The translations under genes and the position numbers were made by a program. A stretch of 64,000 nucleotides of DNA from DASXHZ01 sp036488085 (GTDB lineage Bacteria; Acidobacteriota; Thermoanaerobaculia; Gp7-AA8): assembly GCA_036488085.1 (NCBI GenBank), contig DASXHZ010000012.1:1-64000 (forward strand), in the 5' to 3' direction. Numbering within the stretch: the first letter of the stretch is position 1; the number at the start of each line of letters is the position of its first letter. The notes beneath the pieces were generated by a model. The model had not been told where the DNA came from. It ran no database searches and was given only the letters and a program-made list of their open reading frames with translations. This document shows, in pieces, positions 15,650 through 24,944 of this stretch.

Positions 15650-17416
15650 GTGCTTCTCGAGACCCTCTCGAGGTATTGGGGCTACTCCTCCTTCCGCCCT
15701 CTCCAGGAACAAGCGATGAATGCCGCGCTCGCGGACCGCGACTCGCTGGTCGTCATGCCGACCGGCGGCGGGAAGTCGCTCTGCTTCCAGGCGCCGGCGC
15801 TGATCAAGGAGAGCGTCACGGTCGTCGTCTCGCCGCTCATCTCGCTGATGAAAGACCAGGTCGACACGCTGATCGCGTGCGGCGCGCCGGCGGCGATGAT
15901 GAACAGCTCGCAGGCCCCATACGAGCAGCGCGGCACCGAGCGTGCGCTGCTCGAGGGCAAGATCAAGCTCCTCTTCGTCTCGCCGGAGCGGCTGGCGCTG
16001 CCGCAGTTCCGCGCGTTTCTGCAGCGGGCGAATGCGAAGACGTTCGCGATCGACGAAGCGCACTGCATCAGCCATTGGGGCCACGACTTCCGGCCGGAGT
16101 ACCGCCAGCTCCGCGAGCTCCGCTCCGAGTTCCCGGATGCCTCGGTTCACGCGTACACCGCCACCGCCACGCCGCAGGTGCGCCGAGACATCGTCGAGCA
16201 GCTCGCGCTGCGCGATCCGCTCGTCCTGGTCGGCAACTTCGACCGGCCAAACCTGGTCTATCGCATCGTCCCGAAGCGTGACGAGCTGCGGCAGGTCATT
16301 GAAGTCCTTGAGCGGCATCGCGGCGAGTCGGGGATCATCTACTGCATCCGCCGCAAGGATGTGGACGAGCTCGCGCTGCAACTGGCGAAGCGCGGCTGGA
16401 ACGCTCGCGCGTATCACGCCGGCATGACCAGCGAGGAGCGCCACGCGGCGCAGGATGCGTTCGCGAAGGAGCAGTGCGACGTCGTCGTCGCGACGGTGGC
16501 GTTCGGGATGGGGATCGATCGCTCGAACGTCCGCTTTGTGCTCCACACCGCGATGCCAAAGTCGATCGAGCACTACCAGCAGGAGACCGGCCGCGCGGGG
16601 CGCGACGGGCTGGAAGCGGAGTGCGTGCTGCTCTACTCGGCGGCGGATGCGATGACGTGGCGCTCGATGCTGTCGGGCGACCACGAGACGAAGCTCCTCA
16701 ACGATCTCGATCGCTATCTCTCGGGCACGACGTGCCGGCACCGCGCGCTGGTTGAATACTTCGGCCAGAAGTACCCCGCCGACTCCTGCAGCGCCTGCGA
16801 CATCTGCCTCGGCGAGACGGAAGACGTCACCGAGGGAACGGTGGTGGCGCAAAAGATCCTCTCGTGCGTTTTCCGGCTGAATCAGTCGTGGGGCGTGGGG
16901 CACGTCATCTCGGTCCTCCGCGGCGAGAACACGGAGAAGGTGCGCGACCGCGGGCACGTCTCGCTCTCGACGTTCGCCATTCTGAAGGGATGCTCGCGGA
17001 ACGAGCTCCGCGACCTGATCTGGCAGTTGATCGGGCAGGGGTTCCTGGAGCAGACGTCCGATGAGTTCCCCATCCTGAAGCTGACACAACGCTCGCGCAC
17101 CGTGCTGCGCGGGGAAGAAGAAGTGCGCCTCCGCCAGCCGATCGCAACGAAGAAGCAGCGTTCCGCGAGACTGCCGGTGTCGTTCGAGGGGCCGGTCGAC
17201 GCCGCGCTCTTCCAGACTTTGCGCGAGTGGCGCCGGAGCGAGGCCGACGAGCGCGGCGTCCCGCCGTACATCATCTTCAGCGACCGCACCCTCCGCGAGA
17301 TCGCCCGCGCGAAACCGTCGACCCTCACCCAGCTCCGCGAGGTCTACGGCGTCGGCGACGCGAAGCTGGAAGCGTTCGGAAGCGCGGTGCTGGCGGTGGT
17401 CACAGCATCAGCTTGA
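15650..17416 (+). CDS. recQ: ATP-dependent DNA helicase RecQ
   Basis: A 588-residue 3'-5' DNA helicase for recombination and fork repair. Motif 0 (FRPLQEQAM), Walker A TGGGKS (38-43), DEAH (135-138), motif V/VI (GMGIDRSNVRFVLH, QQETGRAGRDG) and the four-Cys zinc site (C-x2-CDIC region, ~380) are present. RQC winged-helix and C-terminal HRDC domains (~510-588, TLREIARAKPSTLTQLREVYG) follow. Start is GTG 15650 with GAGGT 10 nt upstream. The last 17 bases overlap the convergent M50-like gene. Confidence 0.92.
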   Translation: MLLETLSRYWGYSSFRPLQEQAMNAALADRDSLVVMPTGGGKSLCFQAPALIKESVTVVVSPLISLMKDQVDTLIACGAPAAMMNSSQAPYEQRGTERALLEGKIKLLFVSPERLALPQFRAFLQRANAKTFAIDEAHCISHWGHDFRPEYRQLRELRSEFPDASVHAYTATATPQVRRDIVEQLALRDPLVLVGNFDRPNLVYRIVPKRDELRQVIEVLERHRGESGIIYCIRRKDVDELALQLAKRGWNARAYHAGMTSEERHAAQDAFAKEQCDVVVATVAFGMGIDRSNVRFVLHTAMPKSIEHYQQETGRAGRDGLEAECVLLYSAADAMTWRSMLSGDHETKLLNDLDRYLSGTTCRHRALVEYFGQKYPADSCSACDICLGETEDVTEGTVVAQKILSCVFRLNQSWGVGHVISVLRGENTEKVRDRGHVSLSTFAILKGCSRNELRDLIWQLIGQGFLEQTSDEFPILKLTQRSRTVLRGEEEVRLRQPIATKKQRSARLPVSFEGPVDAALFQTLREWRRSEADERGVPPYIIFSDRTLREIARAKPSTLTQLREVYGVGDAKLEAFGSAVLAVVTASA

Positions 17417-17933
17417 GCAGCCACACCGCGAAAGTGATCGACGCCGCGCCGATGCCGAACGCGGCGACGCGGATCAGGAAGGCGAAGAAGTGGTCGGCGG
17501 GGAGCATGTGCATGGCGCCGAGGAGGTAGTGCCAGTCGTGCTCGGGGTCGGAGGAGAAGCCGACCAGCGGGAGGTCCATCGAGCGGGCGTCGCCGACGTA
17601 GCGCGCCAGCTCGAAGAGCGAGAACGAAAGCCAGAAGCCGCCGACCGCCATGCCGAAGTAGTCCTCCTGCCGGCGGAAGAGCACGATCACGACGATCGGA
17701 ATCAGTACCTGCATACCACTCCCCATGAACGACGCGATGAAGTGCGGCGCCCATGCGAAGAGCAGGTGTCCCATCTCGTGGAACGCGAGCGTGATGCCGC
17801 TGAAGATCGTGCCGCTGTCGGGCGTGCGGAGGAATCGCACGAACGCGTACGCAAGGTAGGCGAGCAACAGCGCGCGCGGAATCCACATCCGCCCCCGCGC
17901 CCACTCGCGCGCGTCGTCCAAAAACTCTGTCAT
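17400..17933 (-). CDS. M50-like membrane metalloprotease (HExxH)
   Basis: 177 residues with five or six hydrophobic segments. HEMGH (52-56) in a membrane helix is the zinc-binding HExxH of site-2-type/M50 proteins. A second acidic motif is not obvious; DPEHDWHY (~129-136) could contribute. The protein is smaller than RseP-type enzymes and lacks PDZ domains. It overlaps the upstream decarboxylase by ATGA and converges on recQ with a 17-bp overlap. The proteolytic role is inferred from the motif only. Confidence 0.6.
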   Translation of the reverse strand: MTEFLDDAREWARGRMWIPRALLLAYLAYAFVRFLRTPDSGTIFSGITLAFHEMGHLLFAWAPHFIASFMGSGMQVLIPIVVIVLFRRQEDYFGMAVGGFWLSFSLFELARYVGDARSMDLPLVGFSSDPEHDWHYLLGAMHMLPADHFFAFLIRVAAFGIGAASITFAVWLLKLML

Positions 17934-19315
17934 CGAAGAAACGATAGTACCCGCTCGACGTGAGGCCACTCGGTCGCGCCGTTGCCGATCGCGACCCGGA
18001 TGCCGTACTTCCCTTTCAGCTTCGTGTGCGAGACGAAGAGCTGGCCGCTGGCGTTCATCCGCTCCATGATCGCGGCGGTCTCTTCGTCGGAGCCTTTGCG
18101 GAAGACGACGACGCTGAAGCTCTGCGGTGCGAGGAGCTCGACGCCGTCGATCTTCAGCAGCTCCGCCGCGAGGCGCTCCGAGAAGCCGATCTGGTCGCGG
18201 ATCGTGGCGCGCAGCCGCGCAATACCGTAGTGCTCGAAGACCATCCAGAGCTTGAGGGCGCGGAAGCGCCGTCCGAGCTGGAGGCCGTAGTCCATGTAGT
18301 TGATCTCGGCGGTATCGGGCACCTTCAGGTATTCGGGGATGAGCGAGAACGTCTCGCGCAGGACGTCCGGCTTGCGCGTGTAGAGGACGCTGCAGTCGAT
18401 CGGCGTGAAGAGCCACTTGTGCGGATTCGTGACGATCGAGTCGGCGTACTCGACGCCGTCCCATAGCCAGCGGTACTCCGGACAGATCGTCGCCGAGCCG
18501 GCGTAGGCGGCGTCGAGGTGGAACCAGACTTTCTCCTGCGCGGCGATCTCGCCGATGCGGCGGACCGGATCGACCGAGGCAGTGGAGGTCGTACCCGCGG
18601 TCGCGACGATCGCCATCGGCAGCGCGCCGGCCGCGCGGTCGCGTGCGATCGCCGCTTCGAGCGCCTCCGGCTTCATCCGGAACGCGTCGTCGCTCTCGAT
18701 CTTGATGACGCCGTCCGCTCCGACGCCGAGGGCTAGCGCGCCTTTTTCGATCGAAGAATGCGCCTGGTCAGAACAATAGACGCGGAGGGGCGGGAGGTTG
18801 CGGCCGGTCATCCCCTTGCGCCGGATGTCGAGGCCGGTCGACTCCCGCGCGGCGGCGAGCGCAAGGAAGGAGTTGATCGATGCCGTGTCGTTGATGATGC
18901 CGAAGAGGTTCGGCGGCAGGCCGAGCGTGTCGCGCAGCCAGCCGAGCGTCACCGTCTCGAGCTCCGTCAGCGACGGCGAGGTGCGCCACAGCATCCCGTT
19001 CGCGTTGATCGCCGCGGTGACGAGCTCGGCGAGGATGCCGGCCTGCGACCCGGTGATCGAAAAGTAGGCGAAGAACGCGGGGTGGTTCCAGTGCGTGATC
19101 CCGGGGACGATCTTCGACTCGAAGTCGGCGAGGAGGTCTTCGTACGGGCGGCCGGTTTCGGCCGGCGCCGCCGCGAACTGCTTCGCGATCTCGCCCGGCT
19201 GGACGCGCGAGAGAACGTCGTAGTCGTCGATGTTCGCGAGGTAGTCGGCCACCCAGTCGACGATGCGATGGCCGGCGGCGCGGAAGTCGTCAGTAGTCGG
19301 GTCGAGCTTCGGCAT
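17930..19315 (-). CDS. PLP-dependent group II decarboxylase (aromatic-L-amino-acid type)
   Basis: 461 residues. The fold-type I pyridoxal-phosphate decarboxylase family removes the carboxyl group of aromatic amino acids or related substrates. Visible are the HWNHPAFFAYF substrate segment, the VATAGTTSTASVDP cofactor region, HLDAAYAGS (PLP-ring Asp) and the Schiff-base Lys in NPHKWLF. Start at ATG 19315 (MPKLDPTTDDFR) fits the family; ATG 19327 is an alternative. It overlaps the preceding membrane-protein gene by ~25 bp. Substrate cannot be read from sequence. Confidence 0.85.
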   Translation of the reverse strand: MPKLDPTTDDFRAAGHRIVDWVADYLANIDDYDVLSRVQPGEIAKQFAAAPAETGRPYEDLLADFESKIVPGITHWNHPAFFAYFSITGSQAGILAELVTAAINANGMLWRTSPSLTELETVTLGWLRDTLGLPPNLFGIINDTASINSFLALAAARESTGLDIRRKGMTGRNLPPLRVYCSDQAHSSIEKGALALGVGADGVIKIESDDAFRMKPEALEAAIARDRAAGALPMAIVATAGTTSTASVDPVRRIGEIAAQEKVWFHLDAAYAGSATICPEYRWLWDGVEYADSIVTNPHKWLFTPIDCSVLYTRKPDVLRETFSLIPEYLKVPDTAEINYMDYGLQLGRRFRALKLWMVFEHYGIARLRATIRDQIGFSERLAAELLKIDGVELLAPQSFSVVVFRKGSDEETAAIMERMNASGQLFVSHTKLKGKYGIRVAIGNGATEWPHVERVLSFLR

Positions 19316-20507
19316 GCGCCAGATCATCTTCCGGGCGATGTTCCGGTGCAAGGGTGCGCGCAAGCATGAGCATCACGACCACCAGGAGCGGCGTCGCCAC
19401 CTGGGCGGTGAGGCGCGGCCAGGAGGTCGCGATCTGCCACTCAATGTTGAACGGCGTCCCGAGGTAGGTCACGACGTAGATCGCGACCTGAAGGACGAAG
19501 ACGAGGAGGACGAACCGCTCGCGGACGCGCAACGCATGAGGAGCGACGAGCAAGCCGGCGAGAAGCGCCGCCCAGACCCCCGGCGCATTGAGGTTGCGCA
19601 GCAGCAGCATGCTGGCCGCGCCGAGGTGCGGCGCGCGGTGGAGAACACGCGTGGCGAAAGAGCCGCGCGCGAGATCGGTCGGGAGGCGGTGCAGCATCCT
19701 GATGACGATCCACGGGAGCGCGAGCGCGAACGCCGGCCAGAAACGCCATACGAGATGCCGCTTCGAGAGCGCGAGCGCGATGGTGATCGTCACGAGCAGC
19801 GCGATCCCCTCGTTTTTCGTGCACGCCGCGAGTCCGGCCAGGACCGCGCCATGCCGCATCGCTCTCATGTCATCGAAGAGGATGGCGCGGCGTAGAAAAA
19901 GAATCCCCGCCCCTGCAAACGCGATCAGCGGCGCCTCGGCGAGTCCTATGAAGCCCGACAGCGCGAACGCCGTCGCCGCGAATGTGATCGTGCTCGCGAT
20001 CAGCGGCGTCGTCTCACGAGCGGCGAGCTCGCGCACGAACAGTAGCAGGGCAACGGCAAACGCGACGGTGAACGCGCCGAGCCAGCGGTCGCTCCAACCG
20101 CCGCCGATCAGCGCGGCGTAGTCGTAGTTGAGCGGGAGGAGGAGCGGGTAGTCAGGATGGGCGAAGTCGTTCCAACGGCTCTCGAGAAAGCGCCAGTCGA
20201 TTGTGTGGATCTCGGAGAAGACGCGCGCCTTGAGACCCCAGATCGCCCAGAAATCCCATTCCCAGACGCGAGCGATCGTGGCGTAGAGCGCGTATGTCGC
20301 GACGGAGACGCACGTGAGGATGTCGACCAGCGTGAAACGGAGTCGTGTGAACCGCGGCTTCCCGATCACTATGGCGGCAATGGCCATCACCAGAGCAGGC
20401 AAAGTCACGTTCCAAACGTTCCAACGGATACCGGCCACCGCGAGCGCGAACTCGACGAAGTAAATGATCCCGGTTGCGTAGAGGAAACCGAGTCCGAGTG
20501 CTGCCAT
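19290..20507 (-). CDS. Polytopic membrane protein, possible GT-C glycosyltransferase
   Basis: 405 residues with roughly ten membrane helices. The loop WEWDFWAIWGLKARVF and the later HPDYPLLLPLNYDY recall membrane-embedded GT39/GT83-type glycosyltransferases that use polyprenyl-phosphate sugars, but no family match can be confirmed by eye. It starts one base inside the upstream stop (TGATG), so it is coupled to the 140-residue gene before it. It belongs to a long minus-strand run rich in polysaccharide genes. Confidence 0.6.
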   Translation of the reverse strand: MAALGLGFLYATGIIYFVEFALAVAGIRWNVWNVTLPALVMAIAAIVIGKPRFTRLRFTLVDILTCVSVATYALYATIARVWEWDFWAIWGLKARVFSEIHTIDWRFLESRWNDFAHPDYPLLLPLNYDYAALIGGGWSDRWLGAFTVAFAVALLLFVRELAARETTPLIASTITFAATAFALSGFIGLAEAPLIAFAGAGILFLRRAILFDDMRAMRHGAVLAGLAACTKNEGIALLVTITIALALSKRHLVWRFWPAFALALPWIVIRMLHRLPTDLARGSFATRVLHRAPHLGAASMLLLRNLNAPGVWAALLAGLLVAPHALRVRERFVLLVFVLQVAIYVVTYLGTPFNIEWQIATSWPRLTAQVATPLLVVVMLMLARTLAPEHRPEDDLAHAEARPDY

Positions 20508-20929
20508 CAACGCTCCAGCAGCGTCCCGCCGTCGCCGCTCCAGACGACGCGCATCGGCGGTTGGACGTCTCGCCGCCATGCCGCCACGTACTTCGCGCGC
20601 GCGAAGTTGCCGGGCTGGGGGACGTCGTCGCGGTCGACGAGCGGCAGGACTTCGCGGCCGGCGAGGAAGTAGCTCGCGCGGTAGTACGCGTATGAGTAGC
20701 CGCCGTCCCATCGCATCGCCGGGATGACCAGCGCGACCGACTCGCCCGGCTTCGTCCGCGCCCGCACCTGCTCGAGAAAGGCGGGATATGCGTCCCATCC
20801 GCGATCGGGGTAATGGGTCATCGCCGCGTGCATCGCGGCGCGATTGGCGAGGGCGATGCGGAACAGGCTGGGATCGATCGCGAGGAGTGCGATCACCACG
20901 AAGACGACAAAAGCGATCCTGCGACGCAT
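20507..20929 (-). CDS. Small membrane-anchored hypothetical protein
   Basis: 140 residues. MRRRIAFVVFVVIALLAID is a single N-terminal membrane anchor and the rest should lie outside the membrane. It is rich in aromatic residues (GWDAYPAFLEQVRARTKPG, DGGYSYAYYRASYFLAGRE), similar to extracytoplasmic tails of GT39-type transferases. It shares one base with both neighbours (TAATG upstream, TGATG downstream), so it may be the missing soluble part of a split glycosyltransferase with the next gene. Function unknown. Confidence 0.6.
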   Translation of the reverse strand: MRRRIAFVVFVVIALLAIDPSLFRIALANRAAMHAAMTHYPDRGWDAYPAFLEQVRARTKPGESVALVIPAMRWDGGYSYAYYRASYFLAGREVLPLVDRDDVPQPGNFARAKYVAAWRRDVQPPMRVVWSGDGGTLLER

Positions 20930-22176
20930 TACGGTGTCGGTGGTGTCACCGTGCATCCATTCGCCAGGAACGTCGCGTCGAAATCGACCCCATACCGCCC
21001 CTCGGCGTACATCTGGACGATCACCCAGTTCTGGCTCGGCCGCTTCATCACTCCATTATCGAGCGAGAGCCAGAACCAGCCGCCGTGATCGCCGGCAGCC
21101 GAGGGCGGAGGGAGGATCGGTGCGGTGCTCGGCAGGAGGAGGGCGGCGGGTGTCGACACATCGGCTGCGATCGCGGTGGCGTTCTCGTGCTCGTCGAACC
21201 GGACGACGTTCGCGTGGCGCAACGCGAGCTTCGCGTTCGCGGCGAAGTCGCACGGGTCCTTCGACGCCGTCGCCACCCCTTCGCGCCAGATCGTCAGGTT
21301 CGTGAGGAACGAGGTGGCGCCCCCTTCGATGTACCGCACGGAGAAGACCGAAGGAAGCGGCTGCCGCCGGTCGCTGCGATGCGCGTAGCGGTCGTAGAAC
21401 GTGTAAGGGAACGGCGACGCGACGCTCGCTCCCGCCGGCCCGCTCTCTGGAATCGCGCGGATGTGCACCAACGGATTCGCGCCGGCGTAGTTGCCGCCCT
21501 TCGGGTCGGGATTGATGCGGATGTACTCGCCGGTGAGGACGTTGTCGTAGAGCAGGACGTCGCTCCAGTACTTCGCGTCGAGCGGCGAGGCGTCGGAGCA
21601 ACTGTTGACGACGTCGACGGTGAGGTATCCGATCGCGTTCTTGTGCGCCGTGCCGACAGGGCACTCGCCCGAGTCGCGGATGCCGGTCGTGAGCACCGAC
21701 TGGATGCGCTGGAGGACCGGCGGCGCGATGGTCCCGGAGATCGAGTCGCACAGCGTGTTCTGGAGGGTGTACGGATTCGCAAGGTTCGTCGCCGAAGCGC
21801 GGCCCGACGTCATCGACGTGCTGGTCATCGGGAGCCGTCCGCGCGCGAGGACTTCGTAGAGCGAGATGCTCTGCGCGTCGTAGCCGGTGAGGAAGACGTT
21901 GAACCAGAAGATCGGGTACCCCATGTCGGTCCACACCGTGGCGCGCGCGATCTGCGGCAGCTTCGAGGCGTTGACGAGCGTGAACGTGGTGCTGAGGGCC
22001 GTCGTCGCCTGGGCGTTGACGTCGACTTCAAAATACGGGAGGAGGAGCGTCGCGGCGGGGTAGTAGCCGATGTCGCAAGAGGCGTTGTTGTCGACCGTGT
22101 ACGTCGTTTGAGCGGACGCCGGCAGGATTGCCGGGGACACACTGAGGCAGAGGAGCAGTGCGGAGAGACGTCTCAC
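20929..22176 (-). CDS. Secreted protein of unknown family, paralogue 2
   Basis: 415 residues. GTG 22176 gives a signal peptide (VRRLSALLLCLSVSPAILPASA) and overlaps the upstream stop as GTGA. The mature part opens NNASCDIGYYPAATLLLPYF, and shares PQIARATVWTDMGYP, LTVDVVNSCSDASPLD, DRRQPLPSVF and RPSQNWVIVQMYAEGRYGV with the neighbouring gene. Several conserved Cys may form disulfides. No enzyme motif is seen. It and its neighbour are clearly a tandem duplication; surface or extracellular location is inferred from the signal peptide. Confidence 0.7.
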   Translation of the reverse strand: MRRLSALLLCLSVSPAILPASAQTTYTVDNNASCDIGYYPAATLLLPYFEVDVNAQATTALSTTFTLVNASKLPQIARATVWTDMGYPIFWFNVFLTGYDAQSISLYEVLARGRLPMTSTSMTSGRASATNLANPYTLQNTLCDSISGTIAPPVLQRIQSVLTTGIRDSGECPVGTAHKNAIGYLTVDVVNSCSDASPLDAKYWSDVLLYDNVLTGEYIRINPDPKGGNYAGANPLVHIRAIPESGPAGASVASPFPYTFYDRYAHRSDRRQPLPSVFSVRYIEGGATSFLTNLTIWREGVATASKDPCDFAANAKLALRHANVVRFDEHENATAIAADVSTPAALLLPSTAPILPPPSAAGDHGGWFWLSLDNGVMKRPSQNWVIVQMYAEGRYGVDFDATFLANGCTVTPPTP

Positions 22177-23378
22177 TTCGAGCCCCCGATCATCGGGACA
22201 GACGAGACGACGGAGCTCGGCGCGCAGCCGTTCTTCAGCGCGATGGCGTCGTACGTCACGCCGTAGCGTCCTTCGGCGCGCATCCGCACCGTGACCCAAT
22301 TCTGCGACGGGCGCGTCGAGAGGGTGCGGTTGTCGAGATCGATGTACATCCAGCCGGTGAGACTGGCGCCGAACAACGGCGGGAAGACCGACGAGGCGGT
22401 GCTGATCGACGCCGTCGCCGGCGAGTTCGGCGCAATCGCCGTCATCGTCGGATTCTCGAACTCGTCGAAACGGACGACGGTCGCCACCGGCATGACCGAA
22501 TTCGTCGAGGCGCAGCCGCTGGTCGATGCTTCGCGCCAGAAGACGAAATCGGTGAAGAGCGCCGCTGTCCCGCCCTGGATGAACCGCGACATGAACGCGG
22601 AAGGGAGCGGCTGGCGGCGATCGACGCGTTTCGAGGCGGCGGGCGTGTAGCGGTCGTAGAACGTGTAGGGCAGCGGCGTGGCGGTCGTGGTGCCGCCGCC
22701 GTTCGGGATCGCCTTGATGTGCACGAGCGGCGAGCCGCCCGCGAAGTTGCCGATGCCGGGGTCGGGATGCACGTCCTCGTAGTCGCCGGTCAGGACGTTG
22801 TCGTAGCCGAGGACCTGCGAGTAATAGACCGGATCGAGCGGAGAGGCGGGTGAGCAGCCGTTGACCACGTCGATCGTCACGTAGCCGGTGGCCAGATCGT
22901 GGACGCCGCCGACCTTGCAATCCGAGCTCGAGGTGGCTCCCGTGGTCAGCATCTGGCGGAGCTGTTCTGTGATCGCGGCGGGGAGCTCGCCCGCCGCCGT
23001 CTTGCAAGCGTCCGGCGCGGTCGCCGGAACCGGCGGCAGCTTGCCGCCGACGAAGACGTCGTAGAGCGAGATCGGCTCGACGTCGTAGCCGGTGAGGTAG
23101 ACGTTGAACCAGAGCGCCGGAGTCGCGTAGTCGGTCCAGATCGTCACGCGCGCGATCTGCGGCGTGCGCGAGGTGTTGATGATCGAGAAGATCGTGTTCG
23201 TCGCAGCGGTCACCGGCTTGGCGACGTCGACTTCGAAGTACGGGAGGAGGAGCGTGGCGGCGGGAGAGACGCTGATGTCGCAGCTCGCGTTGTTGTCGGT
23301 CGTGAACTTCGTCGCGGCCGCCAAGAACGTCGGCGAAGCGGTAATCACGACGACGACGCACAACACGCGAAAGCGCTT
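22173..23378 (-). CDS. Secreted protein of unknown family, paralogue 1
   Basis: 401 residues with signal peptide MKRFRVLCVVVVITASPTFL and GGAG 6 nt before ATG. The mature protein begins NNASCDISVSPAATLLLPYF and aligns end to end with the next gene (PQIARVTIWTDYATP, VTIDVVNGCSPASPLDP, DRRQPLPSAFMSRFIQGG, RPSQNWVTVRMRAEGRYGV). The conserved opening and Cys pattern look like a lineage-specific secreted domain, probably beta-rich. Function unknown. It is the first gene of the pair and is coupled to the second by GTGA. Confidence 0.7.
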   Translation of the reverse strand, partial: KRFRVLCVVVVITASPTFLAAATKFTTDNNASCDISVSPAATLLLPYFEVDVAKPVTAATNTIFSIINTSRTPQIARVTIWTDYATPALWFNVYLTGYDVEPISLYDVFVGGKLPPVPATAPDACKTAAGELPAAITEQLRQMLTTGATSSSDCKVGGVHDLATGYVTIDVVNGCSPASPLDPVYYSQVLGYDNVLTGDYEDVHPDPGIGNFAGGSPLVHIKAIPNGGGTTTATPLPYTFYDRYTPAASKRVDRRQPLPSAFMSRFIQGGTAALFTDFVFWREASTSGCASTNSVMPVATVVRFDEFENPTMTAIAPNSPATASISTASSVFPPLFGASLTGWMYIDLDNRTLSTRPSQNWVTVRMRAEGRYGVTYDAIALKNGCAPSSVVSSVPMIGGSK

Positions 23379-23433
23379 CATCGGATCTCCGTCCGTATGC
23401 CTTTGTAGCATACGCGCGAAGATTCCGTTTGCG

Positions 23434-24876
23434 TCAACTCGCGCCTTTACCTGACAGAACGGCGGGGATGGTGCGAAGCAGGATCTTCAGGTCGAGCGAC
23501 GGCGACCAGTTGTCGATGTACTGCAGGTCGAGCTTCATCCAGCGGTCGAAATCGATGTTGTTGCGGCCGCTGATCTGCCAGAGGCACGTCAGTCCCGGCT
23601 TCATCGAGAGACGCCGCCGGTGCCACCGGTGGTACGACGCAACCTCCTCGGGGATCGGCGGGCGCGGGCCGACGAGGCTCATGTCGCCCTTCAGCACGTT
23701 CCAGAGCTGCGGGATCTCGTCGAGCGAGAACTTGCGGAGGAAGCGGCCGACCGGCGTGATGCGCGGGTCCTCCTTCGCCTTGAACACCGGGCCGGTCATC
23801 TCGTTGAGGTGTGCGATCTCGCTGAGGCGCTCCTGCGCGTCCTCGATCATCGTGCGGAACTTGTAGAGGGTGAACATGCGCCCGTTGAGGCCGATCCGCT
23901 TCTGCTTGAAGAGGACCGATCCCGGCGACGTGATGCGGATCGCCAGCGCGATGACGGTGATGATCGGGGCCGCCACGCCGAGGATGACGAGGGAGACGAC
24001 CACGTCGAGCAGCCGCTTGGCCGCGAGCTGCGTCTCGTTCGACGGCGTCGTCGTGAACGTCAGGAAGGGGATGCCCTCCAGCTCCTCGATCTCGATGCGC
24101 GCCAGGCGGTTCTGGAAGAAGTTCATCGCGACGCGGGTGCGGATCCCCATCTCCTCGCAGAGGAGGAAGATCTGCTTCATCTCGTCGAGCTTCTTGCGGG
24201 TGACCGCGAAAACCACCTCGTCGATCGGCTCGTCGGTGCGGCCGTACTCGAGAATGCGGCGGAGATCGGGGACGGTGCCGAAGATGCGAAAGTCCGCCCA
24301 GCCGTTCGACAGATGGTGGCCGTCGGAGACGAAGCCGAGGAGCTTGTAACCCCAGTACTTGTGCGCCTCGATCATCGCGGCGAGGTCGGTGGCGCGGCGG
24401 CCGGTGCCGACGATGAGGAGCGTCCGGTAGTTGAGCCCTTTCGACCGGACGTAGCGCGCCAGGATGCGCAGCGCGATCTTCTCGATCGCGAGGAAAAGCG
24501 CCGAGAAAATGGCGAATAGTACGAACCAGGAACGCGAGAGCTGCCGGATCGGCAGGAGGTACGCCAGCGTGGCGAGGATGACGTTGCCGACCAGCACCAC
24601 GCGGAGGGTCGTCATCACCTCGCGCGTCAGCGGGATCGTCCGGTGGCTGTGGTAGCTGTGGTAGGTGAACAGCAGGACCGACCAGATGATGAGGACGAGC
24701 GGGTAGACCTTCAGGTACTCAGTGAGCGGATAGAGGCCGGTCGGGAACTGTCGGGGGGCGACGACGGGGAAAACGGCGTTCCGCAGCGCGAAGGCGACGA
24801 AAAAGGCGAGCGACGTCAAAGCGAGATCGACCAGGTAAACGACCCTGTTCACCAGCCGTGCCTTTTGCTTCAGCAT
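23434..24876 (-). CDS. Undecaprenyl-phosphate sugar phosphotransferase (polyprenyl glycosylphosphotransferase)
   Basis: A 480-residue membrane enzyme of the WcaJ/WbaP group. It starts a glycan chain by moving a sugar-1-phosphate from a nucleotide sugar to undecaprenyl phosphate. Four N-terminal helices (~10-120) and a CoA-binding-like Rossmann domain (TLLIVGTGRRATDL, ~150-265) precede a hydrophobic hairpin (~290-312). The catalytic bacterial sugar transferase domain follows (FKQKRIGLNGRMFTLYKFRTM; SLDEIPQLWNVLKGDMSLVG with PRPP; PGLTCLWQISGRN). Full length and all motifs are intact. The sugar is not readable. Confidence 0.9.
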   Translation of the reverse strand: MLKQKARLVNRVVYLVDLALTSLAFFVAFALRNAVFPVVAPRQFPTGLYPLTEYLKVYPLVLIIWSVLLFTYHSYHSHRTIPLTREVMTTLRVVLVGNVILATLAYLLPIRQLSRSWFVLFAIFSALFLAIEKIALRILARYVRSKGLNYRTLLIVGTGRRATDLAAMIEAHKYWGYKLLGFVSDGHHLSNGWADFRIFGTVPDLRRILEYGRTDEPIDEVVFAVTRKKLDEMKQIFLLCEEMGIRTRVAMNFFQNRLARIEIEELEGIPFLTFTTTPSNETQLAAKRLLDVVVSLVILGVAAPIITVIALAIRITSPGSVLFKQKRIGLNGRMFTLYKFRTMIEDAQERLSEIAHLNEMTGPVFKAKEDPRITPVGRFLRKFSLDEIPQLWNVLKGDMSLVGPRPPIPEEVASYHRWHRRRLSMKPGLTCLWQISGRNNIDFDRWMKLDLQYIDNWSPSLDLKILLRTIPAVLSGKGAS

Positions 24877-24944
24877 CCCGTTCTATCAACCCCGAATCTA
24901 GCGAAATTTCGCCGTGGTGTATACGGGGCGCACCGTCGCGGCGT
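24877..24944. promoter_or_regulatory. Short intergenic spacer with perfect palindrome
   Basis: GCGAAATTTCGC, a perfect 12-bp palindrome, lies at about 24900-24911 in the only sizable gap of the glycosyltransferase run. It could be an operator or part of a hairpin; nothing else supports a role. Confidence 0.3.
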
